Positions 1 through 9,780 are shown, counted from the stretch's first letter. The stretch is DNA of 64,000 bases from Cyanobium sp. NS01 (GCF_014280235.1 NZ_CP047940.1:434001-498000), one strand, 5' to 3'. Numbers and translations are program-made. Notes: generated by a model from the sequence alone, not told the origin.

Positions 1-61
1 CCAAATGCTCGCCCTCCCTGAAATCACGTGCTCAACGGTGAGCCTATTCAGTGACGGGGCC

Positions 62-364
62 TCAGCCGGGATCGCCGGGGAAGGCGGGCCGCTCGTTGTC
101 ACCGCTGAAGCGCACGGTGAGCAGATCTTCATCGGTGAGCTGGCCTTGGGCGTCCAGCAGCTCGGGGTGGATGGTGAGCCGTCCCGTGCGATCGGCGGCC
201 CCAGGAACGGAGGGGACGCCAGCGTTGGCGCGTTGCGGCGGGCGATCCCCGGGCGCCGAGATGGCCCTGAAGCCCTGGCCCATCACCCGGAAGGCCTGCC
301 AGAGCAGGGCCAGGAAACAGATGCCGTAGAGGATCGGAAAGATCTGGGAGAGGATCGCGTTCAT
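62..364 (-). CDS. Small membrane-anchored DUF2973-like protein
   Basis: Predicted 100-residue protein. Residues 1-28 from the chosen ATG form one hydrophobic segment (start MNAILSQIFP). A polar linker follows, then a conserved-looking C-terminal block with TIHPELLD and LLTVRF. That layout, an N-terminal membrane anchor plus a TxHPELLD block, is what I remember of the cyanobacterial DUF2973 family, whose function is unknown. The frame is open further upstream, but the extra N-terminus is Pro/Gly-rich and runs into the small gene at 411-524, so the ATG at 364 is preferred. It lies 46 bases downstream of that gene, probably in one operon. The family name comes from memory. Confidence 0.7.
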   Translation of the reverse strand: MNAILSQIFPILYGICFLALLWQAFRVMGQGFRAISAPGDRPPQRANAGVPSVPGAADRTGRLTIHPELLDAQGQLTDEDLLTVRFSGDNERPAFPGDPG

Positions 365-410
365 GGCCTGGGGCCTGCTGCAGTGGGACTCGGACGGACC
401 GTCTGCCCCA

Positions 411-524
411 TCATTGCCTGGATTGACTGGAATTGGATCCGCTGTTGGCCAGCATCCAGGCCCACAGCGTGGTGCAGGCAGCGCCAAAGGTCAGAAAGGC
501 GAGTAGCAGTCGCTCGGTGTCCAT
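411..524 (-). CDS. 37-residue single-span membrane peptide
   Basis: Short reading frame of 37 codons: MDTERLLLAFLTFGAACT, then a hydrophobic stretch to about residue 26 and a polar Ser/Gln tail. Charged N-terminus, one membrane span and hydrophilic tail resemble the tiny subunits of cyanobacterial photosynthetic or NDH complexes, but I do not recognise it as a known subunit. It sits 46 bases upstream of the DUF2973-like gene on the same strand and opposite nothing else credible. No strong ribosome-binding site is visible. It could be a chance frame, although the membrane-protein pattern argues against that. Confidence 0.45.
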   Translation of the reverse strand: MDTERLLLAFLTFGAACTTLWAWMLANSGSNSSQSRQ

Positions 525-721
525 GGGTCGATACAAATCTTTGCTTAATCTAGGGGGTGGTGTGGCGCTGCGGCGTCTGGAGCGCCAGGGGGCGTTCCGT
601 CTGCTGGCCTGCCTACGGTTGGAATGTCATCTCCTGTCGGTTCGCCGCTTCCCTTCACTGGCCAGTCCATTGCTGGCTCCGAGTCGCCTTCACCGCCCCC
701 AGATGTTCTGATCTGATCGCC

Positions 722-1957
722 ATGGCCCACCTGCGCCTGCGTTCCATCCCCGTCCGATCCCGGGCCGTTCGAGCCAGGGCCAGTCGCTCCGGGGCTGCTC
801 TGCCCGGTCTCACCGCGTCCCTGCTGGTTTCGGGGTCCATGTTGGCGGTCCTGGTCGCTCCTCCGGGGTGGCTGAGGCCTTTCAGCCAGCCGCTGGCGCC
901 CGCCGCCTCGGCCCAGTCCAGGGGGTCGGCTGCAGGGGCGGCCCTGGGCCGTCAGTCGTTCGTGGCAGCAGCCGTGCGCCGCGCTGGCCCCTCCGTGGTG
1001 ACGATCGACACCGAGCGCACCGTGCTGGTGCGGGGCGGCCGGGGTGGGGCCTCCAGCTCGCTGCTCAACGATCCGGCCTTTCGCCAGTTCTTCGGGCTGC
1101 CTCAGCAACGGGCCGCCCCCCCTTCCCAGCGCACCGAGCGAGGCCAGGGCAGTGGCTTCATCATTCAGCCTGACGGCCTCATCCTCACCAACGCCCACGT
1201 GGTCGAGAAGACCGACAGGGTGACGGTGGGGCTGCAGGACGGCCGGCGGGTGGAGGGCACGGTGGTGGGGCTCGACCGCCTCACGGACCTGGCGGTGGTG
1301 CGGCTCGCTGGACGGGGACCCTGGCCCGTGGCCCCCCTCGGCGATTCAGAGGACCTGCAGGTGGGTGACTGGGCGATCGCGGTGGGCAACCCCTACGGCC
1401 TCGACAACACCGTGACCATGGGGATCATCAGCAATCTCAACCGCAACGCCGCCAAGCTGGGCATCACCGACAAGCGGCTGGAGCTGATCCAGACCGATGC
1501 CGCCATCAACCCCGGCAACTCCGGTGGACCGCTGCTCAACGCTGACGGTGAGGTGATCGGCATCAACACGCTCGTGCGGCAGGGGCCGGGCGCTGGGCTG
1601 GGCTTTGCGATTCCGATCAACCGGGCCCGTGACATCGCCAGACAACTGCTCGCCACCGGCAAGGTGAGCCATCCGATGATCGGCATCGTCATGGACCTGG
1701 TGCGCCCGGGCGATGGCACGGGGCTGACCAGGGGGGTGCGGGTGGCCTCGGTGCTGGCCGACGGGCCTGCCGAGCGAGCGGGTCTGCAGCAGGGCGATGT
1801 GGTGGTGGCGGCCGGCGGGGAAACGGTGCTGGAGCCTTCCCAGGTGGTGGCTGCGGTGGAACGGGCCGGCGTGGGCGGAGAGATCACCCTCAACATCAGC
1901 CGGCAGGGTCAGAGCCGGAATGTGACGCTGGTGCCGGTGCAGATGGGCGGAGCCTGA
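722..1957 (+). CDS. HtrA/Deg-family periplasmic serine protease with PDZ domain
   Basis: 411 residues from the ATG at 722. A basic N-terminus and hydrophobic segment (about residues 25-50) act as an export signal or anchor. The trypsin-like domain carries the full catalytic triad: His159 in TNAHVV, Asp189 in LTDLAVV and Ser267 in GNSGGPLL. One PDZ domain follows (about residues 300-405). This architecture matches the cyanobacterial HhoA/HhoB/HtrA group, which degrade or refold damaged proteins in the periplasm or thylakoid lumen; which member it is cannot be told from sequence alone. The frame is open back to 557, but that part looks non-coding. It diverges from the small membrane-protein genes upstream. 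Confidence 0.93.
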   Translation: MAHLRLRSIPVRSRAVRARASRSGAALPGLTASLLVSGSMLAVLVAPPGWLRPFSQPLAPAASAQSRGSAAGAALGRQSFVAAAVRRAGPSVVTIDTERTVLVRGGRGGASSSLLNDPAFRQFFGLPQQRAAPPSQRTERGQGSGFIIQPDGLILTNAHVVEKTDRVTVGLQDGRRVEGTVVGLDRLTDLAVVRLAGRGPWPVAPLGDSEDLQVGDWAIAVGNPYGLDNTVTMGIISNLNRNAAKLGITDKRLELIQTDAAINPGNSGGPLLNADGEVIGINTLVRQGPGAGLGFAIPINRARDIARQLLATGKVSHPMIGIVMDLVRPGDGTGLTRGVRVASVLADGPAERAGLQQGDVVVAAGGETVLEPSQVVAAVERAGVGGEITLNISRQGQSRNVTLVPVQMGGA

Positions 1958-1982
1958 CAGCGCCGCCCCCGGCCTGAGCGGT

Positions 1983-2210
1983 TCACGCCTCCTGCCCCCA
2001 GGTGTTGGGCTGGCCGGCGCCGAACTGGGAGGGGGCACCGAGCTGTTGACGCATCACCCACTGGGTGGCTGCTTTCTGGCTGTGCCACGCCTGCAGGAGC
2101 TGCTTGGCGATCCCTTGCAGGGCCTGGAGGTCGGCGGTGTCGTCGATGGCACGGCTCATCCTTTCCAGCTCGAATTGCTGACCGAGGCTGAGGGAGAGGG
2201 GTTCCGACAT
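1983..2210 (-). CDS. 75-residue conserved-type cyanobacterial protein, possibly NblA-like
   Basis: Small, entirely helical-looking soluble protein. It opens with LSLGQQFELERM and continues in a second amphipathic helix (IAKQLLQAWHSQKAATQW). The opening LSLxQQF followed by two helices in about 55 residues recalls NblA, the phycobilisome-degradation adaptor (usually near 60 residues with an LSLEQEF start). The rest does not clearly match NblA, so this is only a suggestion. ATG at 2210 is chosen because the upstream extension is basic and unlike the remainder. It is convergent with the HtrA gene, 25 bases away. Confidence 0.65.
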   Translation of the reverse strand: MSEPLSLSLGQQFELERMSRAIDDTADLQALQGIAKQLLQAWHSQKAATQWVMRQQLGAPSQFGAGQPNTWGQEA

Positions 2211-2339
2211 GGCAGGCGTCGCGAAGGGGCGATGGATCCAGGCCAAAGCTACAAACTGTTTCAGTCCTGCTCGTAGCCGTTGCAACAGGGCGGCTTTGTT
2301 GTCCTCGTTTCCTGTTATGTCGGACGCGGCGGCGGCCTC

Positions 2340-4073
<1,734 letters not shown>

Positions 4074-4257
4074 GGGGCGGAGCGGGTGAGGGGGACAGGC
4101 GGGCGCCGCAGCGACGGCGGAGTGACCTCATCATTTCGCATCGTTGCCGCAGCGGCGCAGCCGGCGCTGTGCTGGGGTAGGCAGTCCGCCCGGCCGCAGC
4201 CCTCCACCTGGCCGCAGCCGTCTCGGCCAGACTCGATCCAGCCGGCAGTGCTTCTCG

Positions 4258-4497
4258 ATGATCAGGCGTCTGGAACAGGTGGCGGCTCTGGTGGTGGCGG
4301 CGGGCCTGGCGATCGTGAGTTACTGGCTGTTCTTCAGCTGGGCCCAGGGAGGAGGCGCCCGCCGTCCTGCCGAGTCACCGCGGTCGGCCCTGCCGCAGCA
4401 TCGAGTCACGCTGGTTGCAGCGCAGCCGGCACCGCCAGGTTGGATTCCGGAGCCGAGCGAACTGCCCCGGGGGCTCAGAGGCCACCGCGGGCCTTGA
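4258..4497 (+). CDS. Small single-span membrane protein, unknown
   Basis: 79-residue frame from ATG 4258: a short basic N-terminus (MIRRLEQ), one strong hydrophobic span (about residues 8-28), then a Pro/Arg/Gly-rich tail. It fills the interval between the ABC-F gene and the Nif11-like gene. Its 3' end overlaps the convergent Nif11-like gene by 23 bases. I do not recognise the family. The signal-anchor pattern supports coding, but the low-complexity tail and overlap reduce confidence. Confidence 0.4.
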   Translation: MIRRLEQVAALVVAAGLAIVSYWLFFSWAQGGGARRPAESPRSALPQHRVTLVAAQPAPPGWIPEPSELPRGLRGHRGP

Positions 4498-4738
4498 GCA
4501 GCCACTGTTTGCTGGCCCCGTCCTCGAGGGAGGCCACGTGGGCCTTGACCTGCTCGCGGCTCACCGGCAGCCCGTACTCGGTCCCGAGGGTCACGATCTG
4601 ATCGAGGGCGCCGCCCGGATCCTGCAGGGCCTGGCGGAACAGCTTCTGGGTGAGCTCGGCGTCGGCGCTGATGCGCTCATACAAGGCCCTGGCGTGGTCG
4701 CTTGACCCTTCGCCGGTGCTGAAGGAGCTCTCGACCAT
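4475..4738 (-). CDS. Nif11-like small protein ending in a double glycine
   Basis: 87 residues. The central part (ALYERISADAELTQKLFRQA, then GTEYGLPVSREQVKAHVASL) follows the Nif11 pattern: a helix with DxxLxxKL, a short loop, an A/G-G-(F/L)-x-(V/F)-(S/T) turn and a second helix. Nif11 domains occur in small cyanobacterial proteins and as leader regions of ribosomal peptide natural products such as prochlorosins. This one stops right after ...KARGGL, so there is no core peptide after the double glycine. No modification enzyme or peptidase-transporter lies beside it. I infer a free-standing Nif11-type protein of unknown role. Confidence 0.65.
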   Translation of the reverse strand: MVESSFSTGEGSSDHARALYERISADAELTQKLFRQALQDPGGALDQIVTLGTEYGLPVSREQVKAHVASLEDGASKQWLLKARGGL

Positions 4739-4832
4739 GACGGCGGTCCAACTGCTTCGACGCTATGCACGCCAGAGCGAATCGGCAGGAGGCCGTTGCG
4801 GCCTGTTGCCAAGCGGCTGGAATCCCTGCTCT

Positions 4833-5084
4833 TCAGGCGGCCTTGGGGTTGTCGTTCACCGGCGTGCCGCAGGCGGAGGCATCTTCCATCGTGCGGGCAT
4901 CGAGGCAGAGCACCTTGCGGAGTTCGGCGTAGTTGTCGGCCAGGGCGGTGCGGCCTTCCTGCTGGGCCCCGTACTCAGCTCGCTGCAGCACGTGGTGCAG
5001 GTGGGTGAGCAGGTAGGTGCTGATCACGGCGGACACCAGCACATCACTGCGTTCGGCGGTGCGGCGCTTACGGCTCTGGGGCAT
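4833..5084 (-). CDS. 83-residue helical protein, unknown
   Basis: Soluble, mostly helical protein starting MPQSRKRRTAERSDVLVSA. The central helices contain LLTHLHHVLQRAEYGAQQEG, and the tail has two cysteines (VLCLDAR and ASACGTP). ATG 5084 is preferred to the upstream ATG at 5150, because the intervening residues are Gly/Pro-rich and unlike a folded domain. Its promoter region is shared with the divergent ribbon-helix-helix gene. I do not recognise a named family. Confidence 0.7.
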   Translation of the reverse strand: MPQSRKRRTAERSDVLVSAVISTYLLTHLHHVLQRAEYGAQQEGRTALADNYAELRKVLCLDARTMEDASACGTPVNDNPKAA

Positions 5085-5237
5085 GGGGCCAGCTCCGGGG
5101 GATCGGGGAACGGATGGGCTGCCTCCACCATAGACATGGTTAGTATCCATGTGCACCCGAGAGTTGCCATTAGGATCCTGCTGGACCTCCGGGGCGCTCC
5201 CGTCCCTGGTTCAGCTCACCCTTTCTGGCTTCCTGGC

Positions 5238-5558
5238 GTGCCGACCCGGCAAACCTCCTCCAGCGGGCGTCCCAAGTCGCCCAGGATCCAGGTGGTGTTG
5301 CCTGAGGAGCTCTGTCAGCGGCTGGCTGCCCTGGCCGAGCAGGACTCCCGCACCGTGAGCAACATGGCCAAGGTGCTGATCCAGCAGGGGGTCGCCCGGC
5401 TGGAGCAGGCCCGCCGCGGCGGTGAGGGTGCGGGCCCCCTCAGTGCCGACGCCCTGCGCCAGCAGCTGGAGACCCAGGGACAGCAGCGCACCCCAAGACT
5501 GCGGGGCGCCCCGAAGCGGCTGCGCCTGCAGCGGCCGGGCCCGTCAGCCGGGAGCTGA
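5238..5558 (+). CDS. Ribbon-helix-helix (CopG/Arc-type) DNA-binding protein
   Basis: About 106 residues if the GTG at 5238 is used. The N-terminal region RIQVVLPEELCQRLAALAEQ followed by RTVSNMAKVLIQQGV has the alternating beta-strand and two-helix pattern of ribbon-helix-helix proteins, which bind DNA as dimers. The C-terminal half is Gln/Arg/Pro-rich and probably disordered. An in-frame ATG at 5136 would add 34 residues without domain character. The last 15 bases overlap the 3' end of the convergent anmK. No toxin-like partner is visible. It may regulate itself or the divergent gene at 4833-5084. Confidence 0.7.
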   Translation: MPTRQTSSSGRPKSPRIQVVLPEELCQRLAALAEQDSRTVSNMAKVLIQQGVARLEQARRGGEGAGPLSADALRQQLETQGQQRTPRLRGAPKRLRLQRPGPSAGS

Positions 5559-6740
5559 GCCGGGGGGAGGCACCCACACCCCCAGCAGGCTGGAGCGCCG
5601 GGCACCGGTCACCGCAGGGGCGTTGCCCGGATGGCCTCGATGGTTCCACCAGGCCAGCAGGGCAAAGGCCAGGGCCTCACGGTCGCTGTCCTGCAGGCCG
5701 AAGTCGGCCAGCGGCCGCACGATCACGCCCCGGCAGCGCTGCCGCAGCTGCGCCACCAGCAGCTGATTGCGGGCACCGCCGCCGGCCAGAAGCAGCTCCA
5801 CCGGCTGGGGGCCATGCCTCAGCTCCTGGGCCACGGCAGCCGCACTGAAGGCGGTGAGGCTGGCGAGCACGTCGGCCGCCTCCAGCTCGGCCGGGGCGCT
5901 GCTGGCTGAGGCGAGGCCAGCTGAGACCCTGAGATCCTGCAGCCGCCGCTCCAGATCGGTCCGCCCGAAGAGCTCCCGCCCTGTCGACTTGGGTGGGGCC
6001 TGCTGGAAATAGGGCTCCTGCAGCCAGGTCTCCACCACGGCGTGATCGATGTGGCCACGGCTGGCCCAGGCGCCGCCGGCATCAAAGCTGTGGCGCCCGC
6101 CACTGAAGCGCTCCACCGCCAGGTCCACCAGGGTGTTGGCGGGGCCGCAGTCCCAGCCCAGCAGGCTGGCGTGACGCTCCGGACCGTGGGCCGGCGGGAT
6201 CAGGGTGAGATTGGCGATGCCGCCGAGGTTGAGCACCCCCCTCCAGCCGTCGATGCGCCCCAGCAGTGCTGCATCGGCGGGAGGCACCAGCGGGGCCCCC
6301 TGGCCAGCGAGGGCCAGGTCGGCGGCGCGAAAGTCGTGCACCACCGCTCGTCCCAACCGGGCGGCCAGCCTGGTGGCCTGCAGCAACTGCCAGCTGTTGC
6401 CCTCGCGCTCAGGCGCTGGAGGGCGGTGCCACACCGTCTGGCCGTGGCAACCCACCAGCTCCGCCTGGCCCTGGGGATCGCAGGCCAGGGCGGCCTCCGC
6501 CTGCACGTCGGTGACGGCTTCGGCCAGTTCGAGGATGGCTGCGGCACTGCAGGGATCCCCCTGGCCAAAGGCGATCAGCCGCTGGCGCAGGTCGGCGGGG
6601 TAGGGCACCGCTGCGCGGCCGAGCAGTTCCCAGCGGGGTGTGGTGGCGGGGCCAGCAAAGCTGGCCAGCACGGCATCAACGCCATCGGCACTGGTGCCGC
6701 TCATCAGGCCCAGCACCTTCATGGGGGAAGAGAGGGCCAT
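5544..6740 (-). CDS. anmK: Anhydro-N-acetylmuramic acid kinase
   Basis: 398 residues. AnmK phosphorylates and opens 1,6-anhydro-N-acetylmuramic acid, recycling the cell-wall sugar to MurNAc-6-phosphate. Recognised by VLGLMSGTSADGVD near the N-terminus (ATP site), GCHGQTVWHRP, GGIANLT and a C-terminal ELLLAGGGARN, all in the order expected for the ASKHA-fold family and near its usual length of about 370-390. A second ATG six codons in (6722) is an equally good start. It follows the HflX-peroxiredoxin gene by 23 bases and is probably the last gene of that operon. Confidence 0.95.
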   Translation of the reverse strand: MALSSPMKVLGLMSGTSADGVDAVLASFAGPATTPRWELLGRAAVPYPADLRQRLIAFGQGDPCSAAAILELAEAVTDVQAEAALACDPQGQAELVGCHGQTVWHRPPAPEREGNSWQLLQATRLAARLGRAVVHDFRAADLALAGQGAPLVPPADAALLGRIDGWRGVLNLGGIANLTLIPPAHGPERHASLLGWDCGPANTLVDLAVERFSGGRHSFDAGGAWASRGHIDHAVVETWLQEPYFQQAPPKSTGRELFGRTDLERRLQDLRVSAGLASASSAPAELEAADVLASLTAFSAAAVAQELRHGPQPVELLLAGGGARNQLLVAQLRQRCRGVIVRPLADFGLQDSDREALAFALLAWWNHRGHPGNAPAVTGARRSSLLGVWVPPPGSAPG

Positions 6741-6763
6741 GACGGCCCCGCTTCAGGTCAGCC

Positions 6764-7399
6764 TCACTTGTTGGGCTGAGGGGTCATGCGCAGGTAGGGC
6801 TTCACTTCCGTGACACCCTTCGGGAACTTGACGCGGGCTTCCTCGGTGGAGATGGAGGGCACCACCACGCAGTCCTCACCGTCCTTCCAGTTCACCGGCG
6901 TGGCGACCTGGTGGTAGTCGGTGAGCTGCAGCGAGTCGATCACGCGCAGAATCTCGTCAAAGTTGCGGCCCGTGCTGGCGGGGTAGGTGATCTGCAGGCG
7001 CAGCTTCTTGTTGGGGTCGATGATGAACACCGAGCGCACCGTGAGGTTGTTGAGCGCCTTGGGATGGATCATCCCGTAGAGATTGCTCACCGTCTTGTCG
7101 GCATCGGCGAGGATCGGGTAGTCGACGCTGGTGCTCTGGGTTTCGTTGATGTCACCGATCCAACCCTTGTGGCTCTCGGCGGAGTCGACACTCAGGGCGA
7201 TGGTCTTGACGTTGCGCTTCTCCCATTCAGGGCGCAGGCGTGACACTTCCCCCAGCTCAGTGGTGCAGACGGGGGTGTAGTCGGCGGGATGGGAAAACAG
7301 CACCACCCAGCTCTCGCCGGCGTAGTCATAGAAGTGGATCGGACCCAGCTGGGATTCCTGGGTGAAATCGGGAACGGTATCGCCGAGTTGTAGCGCCAT
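6764..7399 (-). CDS. 1-Cys peroxiredoxin (Prx6 class), 3' part of the hflX frame
   Basis: This is the 211-residue peroxiredoxin portion counted from its own ATG (MALQLGDTVPDFTQES), given separately because it could be translated independently. The peroxidatic cysteine is Cys45 in HPADYTPVCTTELGE. The long C-terminal domain with LRVIDSLQLTDYHQVATPVN is typical of Prx6 rather than 2-Cys enzymes. The family reduces H2O2 and organic hydroperoxides. No Shine-Dalgarno-like sequence precedes the ATG; the upstream DNA on the coding strand is C-rich. A second cysteine lies in GEDCVVV near residue 176. Confidence 0.85.
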   Translation of the reverse strand: MALQLGDTVPDFTQESQLGPIHFYDYAGESWVVLFSHPADYTPVCTTELGEVSRLRPEWEKRNVKTIALSVDSAESHKGWIGDINETQSTSVDYPILADADKTVSNLYGMIHPKALNNLTVRSVFIIDPNKKLRLQITYPASTGRNFDEILRVIDSLQLTDYHQVATPVNWKDGEDCVVVPSISTEEARVKFPKGVTEVKPYLRMTPQPNK

Positions 7400-9145
7400 G
7401 GCAGGGAGGGGGGCGGGATGGGGTGAAGGGAAGGGAAGGGCGCCTTCGCCCGTAGCGTTCGATGCTGCCACAGCCCCCCCACCTACTGGCGGGGGCCAGC
7501 CCCGCAGGGCCTCCTTCAGCCGCTGCAGCCCAAGCCCCTCGGTGGCGGACACGAACAGGGCATCGGGCTCAAGGGCCTGGGCCCGCTCGATCTCGGTGGC
7601 CGCACAGCGGTCGATCTGGTTGGCCACCAGACGGTGCGGCATGGCGGCCCCGAGCGCCTCGAGAATGGCCAGCACCGTGCGGCGCTGCTCCGGCCAGGCC
7701 GGATCGCTCAGGTCCACCAGCAGCAGCAGGCCATCGGCGTCGAGGGTTTCCTCCAGGGTGGAGCGGAAGGCCTCCATCAGCGCGGGGGGCAGTTCGCGGA
7801 TGAATCCAACCGTGTCGGTGAGCAGCAGGGTCTCGCCGGGGAGGCCGCCCGCCCCGCCCAGGCCGAGCCGGCGGGTGGTGGGATCAAGGGTGGCGAAGAG
7901 CTTGTCGGCGGCGAGCACCGGCTCCGTTCCCTCCGCCCGGGTGAGGGCGTTGAGCAGGGAACTCTTGCCGGCGTTGGTGTAACCCACCAGGGCCAATCGT
8001 TTGAGGGCCTGCCTTCCGCTCCGCAACCTGGCCCGGTGGGCCTCCAGCTGACGCACATCCCGTTGCAGGCGCTCGATCCGCCGGGCGATGGCGCGGCGAT
8101 CCTTCTCCAGCTGGGTTTCGCCCGGCCCCCGGGTGCCGATGCCACCCCCCTGGCGCGAGAGGCTGCGACCGCGCCCGCTGAGCCGGGGCAGGCGGTAGCG
8201 CAGCTGGGCCAGTTCCACCTGGAGGCGCCCGGCCGCACTGGCCGCCCTCTGGGCGAAAATGTCCAGGATCAGCTCGCTGCGATCGCTGATCGGCAGGTCC
8301 AGCAGGCGCTCCAGGTTGCGCGCCTGCAGTGGGCTCAGCTCCCGATCCGTCACCACCAGGCTGGCCCCCAGGCGCCGGGCTTCCAGGGCGGCCTCCGCCA
8401 GCTTCCCCTCGCCCCACACGGTGTGGGGCGAGACCTGGCTGCGGCGTTGCTCCACCACCCCCACGGGCAGGGCGCCGGCGCTGCGCACCAGCCCCTCCAG
8501 TTCCCCGATCAGCCGCTGGGCGGCGGCCCGGTCGCCCGGCGTGAGGGCCAGCAGCAGCACCCGTTCCTGGCCGCCGGTGCTCCGCACCGTTGCGGGCTCG
8601 GCGGCAGTGCTGCTTGCCTCGCCCGTGGACAGGGCCCAGAGGCCGGGGTCGATGGCGCAGAGGGCGCCCAGCTCCCCCAGTTGTTCGCTGCTCCAGGGTT
8701 GGCCCTGCTGGCCGCTGGGGACGAACAGGGCGCCCTTCCAGTGGCCCCCAGCCTCGGCCTGGTCGCCGTAGCGCAGCCAGAGCTGGGGTTGGAGGTCGAG
8801 CCCCACCACCCCTTCCTGGTTGCCGGGGTCCAGATGGCGGGCCCGGCCGCAGCAGGTGAGCAGCCGCAGGGCGCGGCCCTGGCGCCGCTGGGAGCCCGGC
8901 AGCTTCTCCAGCAGCTGGCCCGACTGCTCCAGCGGGCCCACCCAGAGCAGCCGGCACAGCCCACGCCCATCCACCACCAAGGTGAGCGGCAGGTTCAACT
9001 CCCGACTCTCGGCCGCCAACCGCTGCAGGCAGAGCAGCTCGGCAACGCCATCCTCCGGGTGCCGCCGGTGGCAGAGCTGCTCCAGCCGCCGCCGCTGGGC
9101 GGGCCTCAGCCCCACGGTCCGCCCCGAGAGCACCCCCTGTCTCAC
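6764..9145 (-). CDS. hflX: GTPase HflX fused in frame to a 1-Cys peroxiredoxin
   Basis: 793-residue open frame. Residues 1-582 are HflX, a ribosome-associated GTPase that splits stalled ribosomes. It has an N-terminal domain, a Gly/Arg-rich linker (SGRGRSLSRQGGGIGTRGPG), then the G domain with G1 LVGYTNAGKSS (about residue 388), G3 DTVGF and a G4 reading NQID instead of NKxD. Without a stop, an Ala/Pro linker leads into a complete 211-residue Prx6-type peroxiredoxin at about residue 583. The GTG at 9145 is chosen because it overlaps the HAD stop codon as GTGA and gives a family-like N-terminus (VLSGRTVGLRPAQRR). Whether one polypeptide is made is not known; the stop may have been lost, or an error may have joined two genes. 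Confidence 0.88.
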   Translation of the reverse strand: MRQGVLSGRTVGLRPAQRRRLEQLCHRRHPEDGVAELLCLQRLAAESRELNLPLTLVVDGRGLCRLLWVGPLEQSGQLLEKLPGSQRRQGRALRLLTCCGRARHLDPGNQEGVVGLDLQPQLWLRYGDQAEAGGHWKGALFVPSGQQGQPWSSEQLGELGALCAIDPGLWALSTGEASSTAAEPATVRSTGGQERVLLLALTPGDRAAAQRLIGELEGLVRSAGALPVGVVEQRRSQVSPHTVWGEGKLAEAALEARRLGASLVVTDRELSPLQARNLERLLDLPISDRSELILDIFAQRAASAAGRLQVELAQLRYRLPRLSGRGRSLSRQGGGIGTRGPGETQLEKDRRAIARRIERLQRDVRQLEAHRARLRSGRQALKRLALVGYTNAGKSSLLNALTRAEGTEPVLAADKLFATLDPTTRRLGLGGAGGLPGETLLLTDTVGFIRELPPALMEAFRSTLEETLDADGLLLLVDLSDPAWPEQRRTVLAILEALGAAMPHRLVANQIDRCAATEIERAQALEPDALFVSATEGLGLQRLKEALRGWPPPVGGGAVAASNATGEGALPFPSPHPAPLPAMALQLGDTVPDFTQESQLGPIHFYDYAGESWVVLFSHPADYTPVCTTELGEVSRLRPEWEKRNVKTIALSVDSAESHKGWIGDINETQSTSVDYPILADADKTVSNLYGMIHPKALNNLTVRSVFIIDPNKKLRLQITYPASTGRNFDEILRVIDSLQLTDYHQVATPVNWKDGEDCVVVPSISTEEARVKFPKGVTEVKPYLRMTPQPNK

Positions 9146-9780
9146 GGTCGTTGCACCCGCACACAGCGCAGTCCCGCCGCGGCGGCCGCCGCGGCGTCGT
9201 CGTGGCTGTCGCCCACGTGCCACACGGCTGAGCCAGGCAATGCCAGCTGCTCCAGGGCCAGCAGCAGCGGCGCGGGCTCCGGTTTGGCGGCTCCCACGGC
9301 ACTCGACACCACCACGGCGTGCAGCCAGTTTCGGAGCCCGAGCTGCTCCAGCAGGGGCTCCAGGCGGCTGTCGAAGTTGCTCACCACCGCCAGCTTCAGG
9401 CCCTGTCTGTGCCAGCGCTGCAGCAGGGCGGGAACCTCGGGATAGGGCTGCCAGAGGCCGGCATCGGCAAAGCAGTGGAACAGCTCAGGCCCCAGCTCTG
9501 CGGGGGGGCGCTCCACCCCCACGGCCTCCAGGGTGGCGTTTACCCGTGCCGTCCACCAATCCTGCTCGGCCTGGCGCAGCGCAGCGCCCTGAAGCGAGGG
9601 GAAGGCCAGGGGCGGCGCAGCCGCAAACACCGTTCGGAAAGCCGCGTTCAGGGCCTCAGCTTCGAGGCTCAGCCCATGGCGGCAGGCCGCCTCGGCGTAG
9701 GTGTGCCCCACAGATTTGCGCAGGCCGATCAGGGTGCCCATGGCATCGAGCAACAGGCCCCGCGGGCGCTCAGCTGCCAT
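9142..9780 (-). CDS. HAD-family hydrolase
   Basis: 212 residues. The N-terminal LLLDAMGTLIGLR is motif I, although its second catalytic acid position reads DAMGT: the first Asp is present and the usual DxD second Asp is Met-Gly, as in some HDHD3-like members. Motif II is VVSNFDSR, motif III lysine is in AAKPEP and motif IV is VGDSHDDAAAA. A helical cap lies between motifs I and II. Substrate unknown. Its start overlaps the end of the NADH dehydrogenase gene by 11 bases and its stop overlaps the hflX start (GTGA), so it is translationally embedded in the operon. Confidence 0.88.
   Translation of the reverse strand: MAAERPRGLLLDAMGTLIGLRKSVGHTYAEAACRHGLSLEAEALNAAFRTVFAAAPPLAFPSLQGAALRQAEQDWWTARVNATLEAVGVERPPAELGPELFHCFADAGLWQPYPEVPALLQRWHRQGLKLAVVSNFDSRLEPLLEQLGLRNWLHAVVVSSAVGAAKPEPAPLLLALEQLALPGSAVWHVGDSHDDAAAAAAAGLRCVRVQRP

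Noticed and set aside
1-61. First 61 bases
   Set aside because: Too short to judge; no start, stop or hairpin that supports a feature.
4833-5558. Toxin-antitoxin locus (ribbon-helix-helix protein with a small neighbour)
   Set aside because: The two genes diverge rather than overlap on one strand, and the neighbour shows no RelE, PemK or PIN motif.
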